Source of the DNA: a virus
Reading direction: 5' to 3' (one strand)
IMG/VR virus record: IMGVR_UViG_3300028569_002417
Span: 62,001 to 126,000 of that record
Length of the DNA: 64,000 bases
In this document: piece by piece, positions 1 through 6,756 of the stretch
Layout: every line of letters starts with the position of its first letter
Position numbering within the stretch: position 1 is the stretch's first letter
Notes under the pieces: generated by a model
Seen by the model: the letters and a program-made list of their open reading frames with translations, nothing else
What the model was told of the DNA's origin: nothing
Database searches by the model: none
Program-made: the position numbers and the translations under genes

Positions 1-161
1 TTTTCAACTGGGGTGATGATGTTATCATCTTCTTTTATTTCAGGTTTACATTTCATATTATGAAGTATAAATTTTTCATTATTCCATAATGATTGTTGTT
101 TCATTACTGGGTTTGGTTTCTGGAGTGTGTAGAGAGATCCGTCCTTATTTTTGAGTGCCAT
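1..161 (-). CDS. Hypothetical protein, cut by window edge
   Basis: An open reverse-strand frame starts at an ATG at 159-161 and runs off the left edge without a stop, giving 53 residues beginning MALKNKDGSLYTLQKPNPVM. It is polar, with no signal peptide or membrane segment. The divergent intergenic stretch 162-224 then leads into the virion-like gene on the other strand. I do not recognise the family; its position beside virion genes suggests a phage structural or assembly role, which is only inference. Only the N-terminal part is visible. Confidence 0.6.
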   Translation of the reverse strand, partial: MALKNKDGSLYTLQKPNPVMKQQSLWNNEKFILHNMKCKPEIKEDDNIITPVE

Positions 162-195
162 AAAATATAGTAGTGCAAAAAAAATTAGATTGTCA

Positions 196-203
196 TATAT
201 AAA
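196..203 (+). promoter_or_regulatory. Possible late-type promoter (TATATAAA)
   Basis: TATATAAA lies 21 bases before the ATG at 225. T4-type late promoters have a TATAAATA-like box with transcription starting about 6 bases later; that would give a short leader containing the ribosome site AAGAAGAGG. This supports using the ATG at 225 rather than the one at 204. A gp55-like sigma factor is encoded at 10707-11252. Pattern match only. Confidence 0.35.
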
Positions 204-224
204 ATGACGCAAGAAGAGGTATTT

Positions 225-647
225 ATGGCATTGGTAGTTCCTAACGAGAGCGACATTTTGATGTTGCAATATATCGTTAATCAGTTGGCACAGGATGGTT
301 CTGCTGGCTCCGCAGGGGGCGAAAGAATCTTGCGTTTATATACTAACAACTATGTACCTTCAAAAACGACTTCAATAGGTGATTTGACTGAGACAACTGC
401 TTCTGGCTACTCTGTTATTACTTTGTATGGTGCCAACTGGACTGTGGCCACATCTACTGCTGGGACTAACTCAGCGGCATATAGTGAGCAAAGTTTCTAT
501 TTTTCGGCAGCAGTTACTGTTTACGGTTATTATGTTACTGATTTGACATCTAATTTATTGTGGGTGGAAAGATTTTCCACGGCTCCGTTCACCTTACCAT
601 CCGGTGGTGGCGAGATCGCAATTACCCCACGACTTACTCTTGATTAA
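225..647 (+). CDS. Small virion-like protein (putative)
   Basis: This encodes 140 residues starting MALVVPNESDILMLQYIVNQ. The ATG at 225 is preferred over an in-frame ATG at 204 because AAGAAGAGG sits just before it. The N-terminus is a short helix-like segment, then a Gly/Ala linker, then a beta-rich body high in Thr, Ser and Tyr. That layout (short anchoring helix plus beta domain) is seen in small phage virion proteins such as decoration or fibre-associated proteins. No enzyme motif is visible. A strong terminator follows at once, so it is probably expressed as a single late transcript. The assignment as virion protein is inference from composition and neighbours. Confidence 0.5.
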   Translation: MALVVPNESDILMLQYIVNQLAQDGSAGSAGGERILRLYTNNYVPSKTTSIGDLTETTASGYSVITLYGANWTVATSTAGTNSAAYSEQSFYFSAAVTVYGYYVTDLTSNLLWVERFSTAPFTLPSGGGEIAITPRLTLD

Positions 648-666
648 AAAATATATAATTTAATTT

Positions 667-708
667 CAAAAACCCTGATCTCTTGGGATTGGGGTTTTTG
701 TTTTTTTT
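667..708 (+). terminator. Rho-independent terminator
   Basis: CAAAAACCCTGATC can pair with GATTGGGGTTTTTG (one G-T wobble region) around a short loop, followed by eight T residues. It closes the transcript of the small virion-like gene that ends at 647. Confidence 0.8.
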
Positions 709-740
709 ATAAAATATCATTAAAAATTTGAGCTAACAAG

Positions 741-751
741 TAAATAAAACA
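741..751 (+). promoter_or_regulatory. TAAATAAAACA element, possible late promoter
   Basis: TAAATAAAACA occurs 14 bases before the ATG at 766. The same 11 bases lie directly before the starts at 30261 and 30783. All three genes carry the head-targeting-like N-terminus. It resembles the T4 late box TATAAATA with one mismatch. Confidence 0.4.
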
Positions 752-765
752 AAGGGGCAGAAATT

Positions 766-3639
766 ATGTTGGACTTTAGATCATGGCTTTTATTTACCGA
801 AGCACCATCTGATTACACATGGATTGAAAAAGATCCAGAAGATTACGAAACAGAACTTGCAGCTTATATGCAATCAAAACTTGGTAAATTAGGACAAGGT
901 GAAAGGCCAAGCCCCTACAAAAGAGTTATGGCTGACACCATAAAAGGTGTTATGTCTTCAGGTTCAGGTTCAGCAAAAACTAAAAAGAAGAAAAGAAAAA
1001 AGCCTGAAGGAACACCAGAAGAAAGAGCAGCAGCAAGAGAAATATCAAAAATAAAAAGTAAAGAAATAGCTCGCAATCCTCTTGTGCGATATATTAAAGA
1101 AATTGATGACGTATTCATGACTAAACTTGGACTTTTCAAAATAGAAAATGGCAAGAAAGTATTGGCAGAGAAAAGTCTCGCTGATATGATTATGAAAATT
1201 TGTCGTAAAGCTAAAGCGAATTTATTAAGGCGTGGAAAAGAAGTAGATATAGATGATATTTTTTCTGATACCATTAGCATATTGCACACGGCTCCAAAAG
1301 GAATTCTCAATGATAATAGCACCATCCCCGATAATCAGTTCCTAAAAGTAAAAGCAATGCAAAATTCTGATGGGACTTTGCCAGAAGATAAGTATGAAAA
1401 AGTAATGAGTATGGTTGGTAGCCAAGCAAAAAATTATTCTGGATATGTTGGTTGGGAAATAAGCATGTACGGAACAAGATGGAGAGATAGAAAAAATATA
1501 GAATCGCCAGACGTAATTAAATTCGAGCCAATTGCCACAGATAAAAAAACACAAAGACAAAAAGATATTGAAAGAGATGATCGCTTAGCTCTTAGATCAG
1601 GAATAGTAGGATCTCCAGCCGAGAGAATGTTAAATATTGAAAAAGATTTTCCAGACTTTTCTAAAAAGTTACTTGCCTATTTTAATGGTAAAGATTCAAA
1701 CGAGATGCTTCTTCAAATGGTTCGTAAACTTTTTGATGAAATGAAAAAAGATGCTGGAAACCAAAAGATAGTCAACCAAGATGAATTACAAAAAATTGTT
1801 GACAATGCTGAAATTTTATTCGTTGTCAAAAAAGAAGAAACTGCCGAAAGAGTCAAAGAAATTTCAAGAGTACAGCCAGAAACTTACAAATCTGAACGCC
1901 AAAAAAGATTAACTCGTAACCTTATTGGCACAAGCAGAGAGCCTTATACGAGTGTAAAAATTGGAGGAGAAGAAGAAGACGTATTTGCAGAACCTGATGA
2001 AAAGCTAGAAAAGAATGTTTTAAGTGTTATTGACGATTTAATAAATAATTCAACTGCCGAATTAACCAAGGAAAAGTGGAAAAAAATCAAAAAAGTAGCA
2101 TTTTATGTTCTTGATGCTGACCATAGATGGAACAAAAGTCAAGTTGCTGAGTTTTTAAGAACTAGTCCACCAAATGCCGAAATATATATCAAAGAAATCA
2201 GAAAAATAGCAAAAGAAGTTGCTCTTGATCCTAAAGGTCTTGGACTTAATGAGCCTCAAGAAACTGAAGAAATTATTAAAGGTGGAAAAATTCCACTAAC
2301 TCCTTTCCAAAAATCTCTTGCTGCTGGTAAACCTGATCCAAGTCTTAAAAGATTAGTTAGACACGGTGAAAAAGGTCAAAAACACTATACACTTCCCGGA
2401 GATTTTGCACAAGAAAGAAAAGGAACAACTCCTCAACAAGTGGCAAGGAGAGAAGTAAGTGATCAAGAAAAGAAAATAATGGCAGATGATACTCTTCGTA
2501 AAATAAATAAACTTTACAAACTTGATCAGGAAAGAATAAAAAAAGAACAATTGCCTTTATTCGTTGTTGATCAAAGAGTAAGCAACTATGGTGATGCTTC
2601 AGCAACTACAATTGATCCCGGTGAACAGCATAGATCAAGTGTGGCATCAATAAGATTGTGGAAAGCACAATCTGAATTGTCTTATGCCAAAGCAACACTA
2701 GAATCTTATGAAAATAAACTTAGAGAACTTGAAAAACAAGCTGGAAATTTAGATGTTAAGCTATTGAGTGATTTACGAAATAGCAGAGATGAGATGAAAA
2801 ATCAAGTAGATAAGCTTGAAAAGGAAATAAAAGAACTTAAATCGTTGACAGACAAGGAAGTTTCCGTACTAGGAAACATAAAGCGTTCTGAATTAACAGA
2901 TACAGCAGAAACACCTTTCCTTGTAAAATACGATAATGATCCAGAGGCAAGTCCATATGCTAGCAACAAGGGCATGGCAGGTAAAAAGCCTCTTGGAAGA
3001 TTGAAAGCATTGCGTGATATTTTGAACAAAGCAAATGATCCTCGTTTGGACAGCGAAGAAGTAAAGAAACACTTTAATGCTCCTTTACCTCGTGCTATGC
3101 CCGGAGAAAGGCTTCAAGCTCTTCCAGTTGGTCGTTTTACAAATCAGGGTCGTACCAGCAATGCCTATCTTACTGGCTTAAGACCAAGTCAAATTGGTAT
3201 TGATGCCGAAAAATCCTTTATGAATAAATATGTTACCGGAATGCCGGGAATGCGTCCCGGAAAAAAATATTATCCTCATCCCACAGATGATCCAAAAACA
3301 CGACTTGTTCCAGATCTGGATCATGATGTATTATGGGACACTGATTTCGATGGTTATCCCGAAATTCCCGGCAGCAGGGAATACATGAACTGGCAACAAA
3401 ATAGAAAAAGGCCAGAAGCACCAGAAGCACCAGAAGCACCAGAAGCACCACCAGAAGCACCAGAAGCGCCAGTTGGTGCTAAAAAGCGTGGTCGTCCTAG
3501 ATCAACACCAGAAATAATAGCACCAGTTATAGCACCAACTGGCGCTGCAAAGCGTGGTCGTCCTCGCAAAGTTGAATCAACTGGAAATGGATGGATTTCT
3601 TTGTCTGAGCATATGGCTAGAAGGCGTTTTGCATTCTAG
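766..3639 (+). CDS. Large AT-hook protein with capsid-targeting-like N-terminus
   Basis: This is a 957-residue, highly charged protein. It begins MLDFRSWLLFTEAP, matching the pattern F-x-x-(F/W)...(L/I)-x(1-2)-E that I see in four other proteins here and that resembles the T4 capsid-targeting peptide cleaved by prohead protease gp21. A Lys-rich tract follows at about residues 65-85. Residues ~140-245 and ~430-490 look faintly like sigma-factor region 2 and a helix-turn-helix, but this is weak. A coiled coil spans about 620-710. Near the C-terminus is an EAP repeat followed by two KRGRPR AT-hooks (about residues 906 and 930), a minor-groove DNA-binding motif. The likely role is an internal head protein bound to packaged DNA. 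Upstream are a TAAATAAAACA element and a GGGG ribosome site. Confidence 0.6.
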   Translation: MLDFRSWLLFTEAPSDYTWIEKDPEDYETELAAYMQSKLGKLGQGERPSPYKRVMADTIKGVMSSGSGSAKTKKKKRKKPEGTPEERAAAREISKIKSKEIARNPLVRYIKEIDDVFMTKLGLFKIENGKKVLAEKSLADMIMKICRKAKANLLRRGKEVDIDDIFSDTISILHTAPKGILNDNSTIPDNQFLKVKAMQNSDGTLPEDKYEKVMSMVGSQAKNYSGYVGWEISMYGTRWRDRKNIESPDVIKFEPIATDKKTQRQKDIERDDRLALRSGIVGSPAERMLNIEKDFPDFSKKLLAYFNGKDSNEMLLQMVRKLFDEMKKDAGNQKIVNQDELQKIVDNAEILFVVKKEETAERVKEISRVQPETYKSERQKRLTRNLIGTSREPYTSVKIGGEEEDVFAEPDEKLEKNVLSVIDDLINNSTAELTKEKWKKIKKVAFYVLDADHRWNKSQVAEFLRTSPPNAEIYIKEIRKIAKEVALDPKGLGLNEPQETEEIIKGGKIPLTPFQKSLAAGKPDPSLKRLVRHGEKGQKHYTLPGDFAQERKGTTPQQVARREVSDQEKKIMADDTLRKINKLYKLDQERIKKEQLPLFVVDQRVSNYGDASATTIDPGEQHRSSVASIRLWKAQSELSYAKATLESYENKLRELEKQAGNLDVKLLSDLRNSRDEMKNQVDKLEKEIKELKSLTDKEVSVLGNIKRSELTDTAETPFLVKYDNDPEASPYASNKGMAGKKPLGRLKALRDILNKANDPRLDSEEVKKHFNAPLPRAMPGERLQALPVGRFTNQGRTSNAYLTGLRPSQIGIDAEKSFMNKYVTGMPGMRPGKKYYPHPTDDPKTRLVPDLDHDVLWDTDFDGYPEIPGSREYMNWQQNRKRPEAPEAPEAPEAPPEAPEAPVGAKKRGRPRSTPEIIAPVIAPTGAAKRGRPRKVESTGNGWISLSEHMARRRFAF

Positions 3640-3656
3640 AAATTTAAGGAGGGATC

Positions 3657-4199
3657 TTGGCTCTATGTAATTTGGATGGAACTCCATATCAATTAAGAGG
3701 TAGTACTCAAATGTTCGATCCATTGGATCGAACACACGACCTTTTTAATTTGTGGGATCAGGAAGCGATCAAGAGAGGTGGATCTCCGATTTATTATTAT
3801 GAGGTTATAATCAGTCCTGATATGATTGACCCTATTTATTTGGAAGCGAGAAATAAATTATTTTCAAACAATCCTGTTGAGTTGTGGTGTACTTATGAGC
3901 CTATACCTTCACAGAACTTATTGAATCAGTTTGGAATTGATGCTCCAGATGAAATGAAGTTTGAACTTAATTATCGTGCTGTTTTGCAAAATGTAGGACA
4001 TCCTCCTAAAATTGGTTCGAGATTGTTTACTCCACATCTTAGAGAAAACTGGGTTGTTGTTCAAAGAAACTTAGGTGAATTCAAGATGTGGGGAGCTTTG
4101 AGATTGGAATTGATTTGTCAGAGATTCCAAGAAGATGTTGTTACTGGAGAAGGTAAGGTTACAGAAAAACAACCTGATATCAAAATTAAAATTGTTTAA
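3657..4199 (+). CDS. Neck protein, T4 gp14-like
   Basis: This 180-residue protein starts on TTG at 3657 behind a strong AAGGAGGG site. The layout matches T4 gp14, the neck protein that joins the head to the tail: a segment with EAIKRGG...YYYEVIISPD (residues ~36-57), then LLNQFGIDAPDEMKFELN (~88-105), then PKIGSRLFTPH (~117-127). T4 gp14 has the same order (ES-I-x-RG...YY...SPD; FGMxxxDE; GDLIYFP) at similar spacing. The next forward virion gene after a small protein is gp15-like, as expected for a neck/tail-completion cluster. No membrane segment or signal. The identification rests on recalled similarity rather than an alignment. Confidence 0.6.
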   Translation: MALCNLDGTPYQLRGSTQMFDPLDRTHDLFNLWDQEAIKRGGSPIYYYEVIISPDMIDPIYLEARNKLFSNNPVELWCTYEPIPSQNLLNQFGIDAPDEMKFELNYRAVLQNVGHPPKIGSRLFTPHLRENWVVVQRNLGEFKMWGALRLELICQRFQEDVVTGEGKVTEKQPDIKIKIV

Positions 4200-4210
4200 C
4201 GAGGTGATAT

Positions 4211-4552
4211 ATGAAGTCTTTTTATGAGTTTTATCTTCAGATTCAAAGAGAAGCAGCATTAGCTCCTGCTGCTCCTGCGGCTGGTGCTGCTCCTGCCCCT
4301 GCTGCTGGTGCTGCTCCTGCTGCTGCTGCTGCCCCTGCTGCTGGTGCTGCTCCTGCTGCTCCCGGTGCTGTTGGTACAGCCCCTCCTGCTGCTCCTGTTT
4401 CTAAAGACCCCGCAATTGCCAGTTTAGCAACTGCTATTGCTAAAAACCCAGCGGGATTTAAGGTTTATAAGGATGCATTGGTCAAAGTTACAGATACCAA
4501 ATTGAAGCCAGCAGTAGATTCACTATTAGCTGCTCTCAATATTCCAAAATAA
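4211..4552 (+). CDS. Ala/Pro-rich protein with capsid-targeting-like N-terminus
   Basis: This 113-residue protein starts MKSFYEFYLQIQREAA behind GAGGTGAT. The N-terminus fits the head-targeting pattern F-x-x-F with a possible cleavage site I-Q-R-E before Ala. A low-complexity Ala/Pro/Gly tract (residues ~15-60) follows, then a compact helical C-terminal region of about 50 residues. It sits 11 bases after the gp14-like gene and is followed by a terminator. T4 internal proteins and scaffold fragments have similarly short, biased sequences. Packaging in the head is inference; the family is not recognised. Confidence 0.55.
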   Translation: MKSFYEFYLQIQREAALAPAAPAAGAAPAPAAGAAPAAAAAPAAGAAPAAPGAVGTAPPAAPVSKDPAIASLATAIAKNPAGFKVYKDALVKVTDTKLKPAVDSLLAALNIPK

Positions 4553-4623
4553 AGCTTTGTCTTTTGAATAGATTTGGTTTATGAATTTTTGGGAAGTACC
4601 AAAGAGGTAATTTAGGTTTTTGA

Positions 4624-4680
4624 AAAGAAGTCACTGGTTCACCTGCGATATAGGGGATGAATCTTTGACTTCTTTTTTTT
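4624..4680 (+). terminator. Terminator after neck operon
   Basis: AAAGAAGTCA (4624-4633) pairs perfectly with TGACTTCTTT (4666-4675) around a 32-base loop, followed by a run of T. It sits between the forward gene ending at 4552 and the reverse gene ending at 4694. It may act weakly in both directions. Confidence 0.65.
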
Positions 4681-4693
4681 ATTTTATAATTTT

Positions 4694-5524
4694 TCATTTT
4701 TCTTTTTTCTTTGGGAAGAAAATTTTCTTTTTCGTTATTTTTCTATATTTTCTATAAGTTTCATCAGCAATACTTTGCAGGAATTGGTGTACGCCTTCTT
4801 TCCCTTTTTTAACATAAATTCTGTTTAGGATTTTATATTTGTCATCAAAGTTATTTCCTTTATTATCATACCAATCATTTTCTGTAAATTTTTTGCAGAA
4901 TGTTTGAATTGAGTCATCTAGAAGTCCTCTTGCGGATTGTTCTCCTGATGTCATTGGTTTAATTTCGTATAGAACTTTACGAGGAACTATGAGTATTTGT
5001 GCGTATGGTTCATTTTTTCTAAAAATATAAGTTTGTCCCGGCATTGGATTTTTGAAAACAACAAAAAATATTTTTGGCCACATGATTGTATTAATGTGAC
5101 CCGGTATTACTAAAGGAACGGTATAAGTTTCATCGGTATAATATCTTGGGTGAGGTTCGATACGAAGAACATATCCATCAGGAACTTCAATATCGAGGCA
5201 TGATGTCATGCCAAAATGTCCGGGTGCGAATGTTGAAAAGGGAGGCATTATGGAATTTGGCAAAATTTTATTTTCTTCTGTGAAGTCACCTATAAATTTT
5301 ACTTCACCATTAATTGTTTTAACATGAAATTCTGTATTAAAAGAATAAAGAAGTTCAAGTCCATAGGTAGATCCTTCAACAAATGGAGTGCAATGCCAAG
5401 GTTGAGGTATATCTCCATCTTTATGATCATTTGGTTCACCAGACCATCCGGGAATCTGCAATCGAATATGTTGAGGAGGCTGGCCCTGATACCAAGACCT
5501 GTATTTCAGCAGTATTTTTTCCAT
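4694..5524 (-). CDS. Beta-rich protein of unknown function, DUF6065-like
   Basis: This 276-residue protein is read from the ATG at 5524; the frame stays open upstream but would run through the forward gene starting at 5554. Conserved-looking features are IPGWSGEP near residue 25, QPWHCTPFVEGSTYGLELL (~43-61), and APGHFGMTSCLDIEVPDGYVLRIEPHPRYY in the middle. The C-terminus is Lys-rich. It has the look of an all-beta jelly-roll domain and reminds me of the DUF6065 family, whose role is unknown. It is the only reverse gene inside the head-tail cluster, and it converges on the terminator at 4624-4680. No catalytic motif could be assigned. Confidence 0.55.
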   Translation of the reverse strand: MEKILLKYRSWYQGQPPQHIRLQIPGWSGEPNDHKDGDIPQPWHCTPFVEGSTYGLELLYSFNTEFHVKTINGEVKFIGDFTEENKILPNSIMPPFSTFAPGHFGMTSCLDIEVPDGYVLRIEPHPRYYTDETYTVPLVIPGHINTIMWPKIFFVVFKNPMPGQTYIFRKNEPYAQILIVPRKVLYEIKPMTSGEQSARGLLDDSIQTFCKKFTENDWYDNKGNNFDDKYKILNRIYVKKGKEGVHQFLQSIADETYRKYRKITKKKIFFPKKKEK

Positions 5525-5553
5525 AAACAAACCTAGATAGATGAGGAGAAAAA

Positions 5554-6537
5554 ATGAATCCAACTGGAAATCATGGTCAAAGACCTCTTGATCAATGCAA
5601 TGATGTTGGCGGCTCACAAGATCCAATCCTTGATAAAGCGCCTCCATATTGCGAACCTGATCTTAGCAATAATCTGAGAAAAATCAATGACGAAAGTATG
5701 AATTGGCTTAAAGATCAGGCCATGCAAAAGACTGGTTTCGGAGCAAGGGCTGATAGCGACCCGATGCAAAAAGGCAGGATTATCAATGATCCTGATAATC
5801 CTGATCGTACTGTTCTTTATCGTTACTCAAAATCAATTCGTGGTTCTGATGAAGCAATGCTTGATCTTTTCCGCAATGTAATTGTGATTGACGAAGACGG
5901 AAAAGGTTGGCCAATTCCAATTATGCTTGGTCCACCAGAAAAAGCTGTTGCAGCGATGATCCAAGAAAATATTCGTAAAGATGAAACACTTGTTGTGAAT
6001 AGAATTAGATTGCCGATGATGGCTTTAACACAAGGAAGTATTGAATATGATTTAAGCAGATATACTTATCACAAAGCATTGAATTTTTTCCAACAATATG
6101 ATGGATCACCGGGAACGACAATAAGCGAAAAATATAAAAAAGATACTGTTTTGGGATTTGCAAAAGGTATTCCGGTTAATATTGGATATGCTTTAACTGC
6201 TTGGACAATGTACAGAGAAGACATGAACCAAATAGTAGAGCAAATAATTACAAAATTTAGTCAAGTTGCATACATACGAGTGACTGGTGTACCGTGGGAG
6301 GTAATAGTTAAATTAGATTCAATTGCGAACAACCTGAATAATGAGCCGGGTGATCAGCAAATTAGAGTTATAAAATACGAATTTAATATGACCGTACAGA
6401 CATATATACCTCAGCCAATTGAACGTAAGAAATCTGTTCTAAAAATGAAAGTTGACTTTGTTGACGGAATTACAGATCAGGAAATTACAGAGGTTTTAGG
6501 CAGAATTGAAAAGACAGTAAAGGAATTGGAATGTTAG
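5554..6537 (+). CDS. Tail completion / sheath stabiliser, T4 gp15-like
   Basis: This 327-residue protein is preceded by GAGGAGAAAAA. T4 gp15 forms the ring that caps the tail and joins it to the neck. The diagnostic part is residues ~205-245, where ALTAWTMYREDMNQIVEQII matches the gp15 pattern YELSIFTRYEDDMFQIVEQI. Earlier segments with WPIPIMLGPPEKAVA (~120-135) and RIRLPMMALTQGSIEYD (~150-166) also follow the gp15 order. The first ~80 residues are a polar extension absent from T4. It overlaps the next gene by 7 bases and leads straight into the sheath gene, consistent with the tail operon order. Confidence 0.75.
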   Translation: MNPTGNHGQRPLDQCNDVGGSQDPILDKAPPYCEPDLSNNLRKINDESMNWLKDQAMQKTGFGARADSDPMQKGRIINDPDNPDRTVLYRYSKSIRGSDEAMLDLFRNVIVIDEDGKGWPIPIMLGPPEKAVAAMIQENIRKDETLVVNRIRLPMMALTQGSIEYDLSRYTYHKALNFFQQYDGSPGTTISEKYKKDTVLGFAKGIPVNIGYALTAWTMYREDMNQIVEQIITKFSQVAYIRVTGVPWEVIVKLDSIANNLNNEPGDQQIRVIKYEFNMTVQTYIPQPIERKKSVLKMKVDFVDGITDQEITEVLGRIEKTVKELEC

Positions 6538-6752
6538 AAATAACGAATAAGAAGAGACATCCAGTGCAATTGATCATCAGGTCTAGGAGAGCCACAAAGT
6601 CTTTCACTACTCTAAATCTTCCCGGCGTTGGAGCAGGGAAAAATATTTTTGTTTTGGAAGATGAAAGATCAACACCATATATAGATAGAGCAGAAAAAGA
6701 TGGATTAATTTCCATAAGGCAAATAACAAACAAGTTACGAAAGGGAGAATAA
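6531..6752 (+). CDS. Small conserved-looking tail-region protein
   Basis: This is a 73-residue basic protein starting MLEITNKKRHPVQLIIRSRR. It starts inside the end of the gp15-like gene and stops 4 bases before the sheath ATG, so it is translationally coupled to both. It looks beta-rich, with a GVGAGKNIFVLEDE stretch (~30-43) and a C-terminal amphipathic helix. There is no known motif; the GAGK stretch is not in a convincing P-loop context. Its place between tail completion and sheath suggests a small tail or assembly component. Confidence 0.6.
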   Translation: MLEITNKKRHPVQLIIRSRRATKSFTTLNLPGVGAGKNIFVLEDERSTPYIDRAEKDGLISIRQITNKLRKGE

Positions 6753-6756
6753 GACT

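Noticed and set aside
915-1325. Reverse open frames within the 957-residue gene
   Set aside because: They are antisense to a long Lys/Glu-rich gene, where such frames are common by composition.
5525-5647. N-terminal extension of the reverse gene ending at 4694
   Set aside because: The extension runs antisense through the start of the gp15-like gene; the ATG at 5524 gives a coherent protein.
6630-6660. P-loop (GAGKN) in the 73-residue protein
   Set aside because: The surrounding sequence lacks the GxxxxGK(S/T) pattern and the protein is too small for an NTPase.
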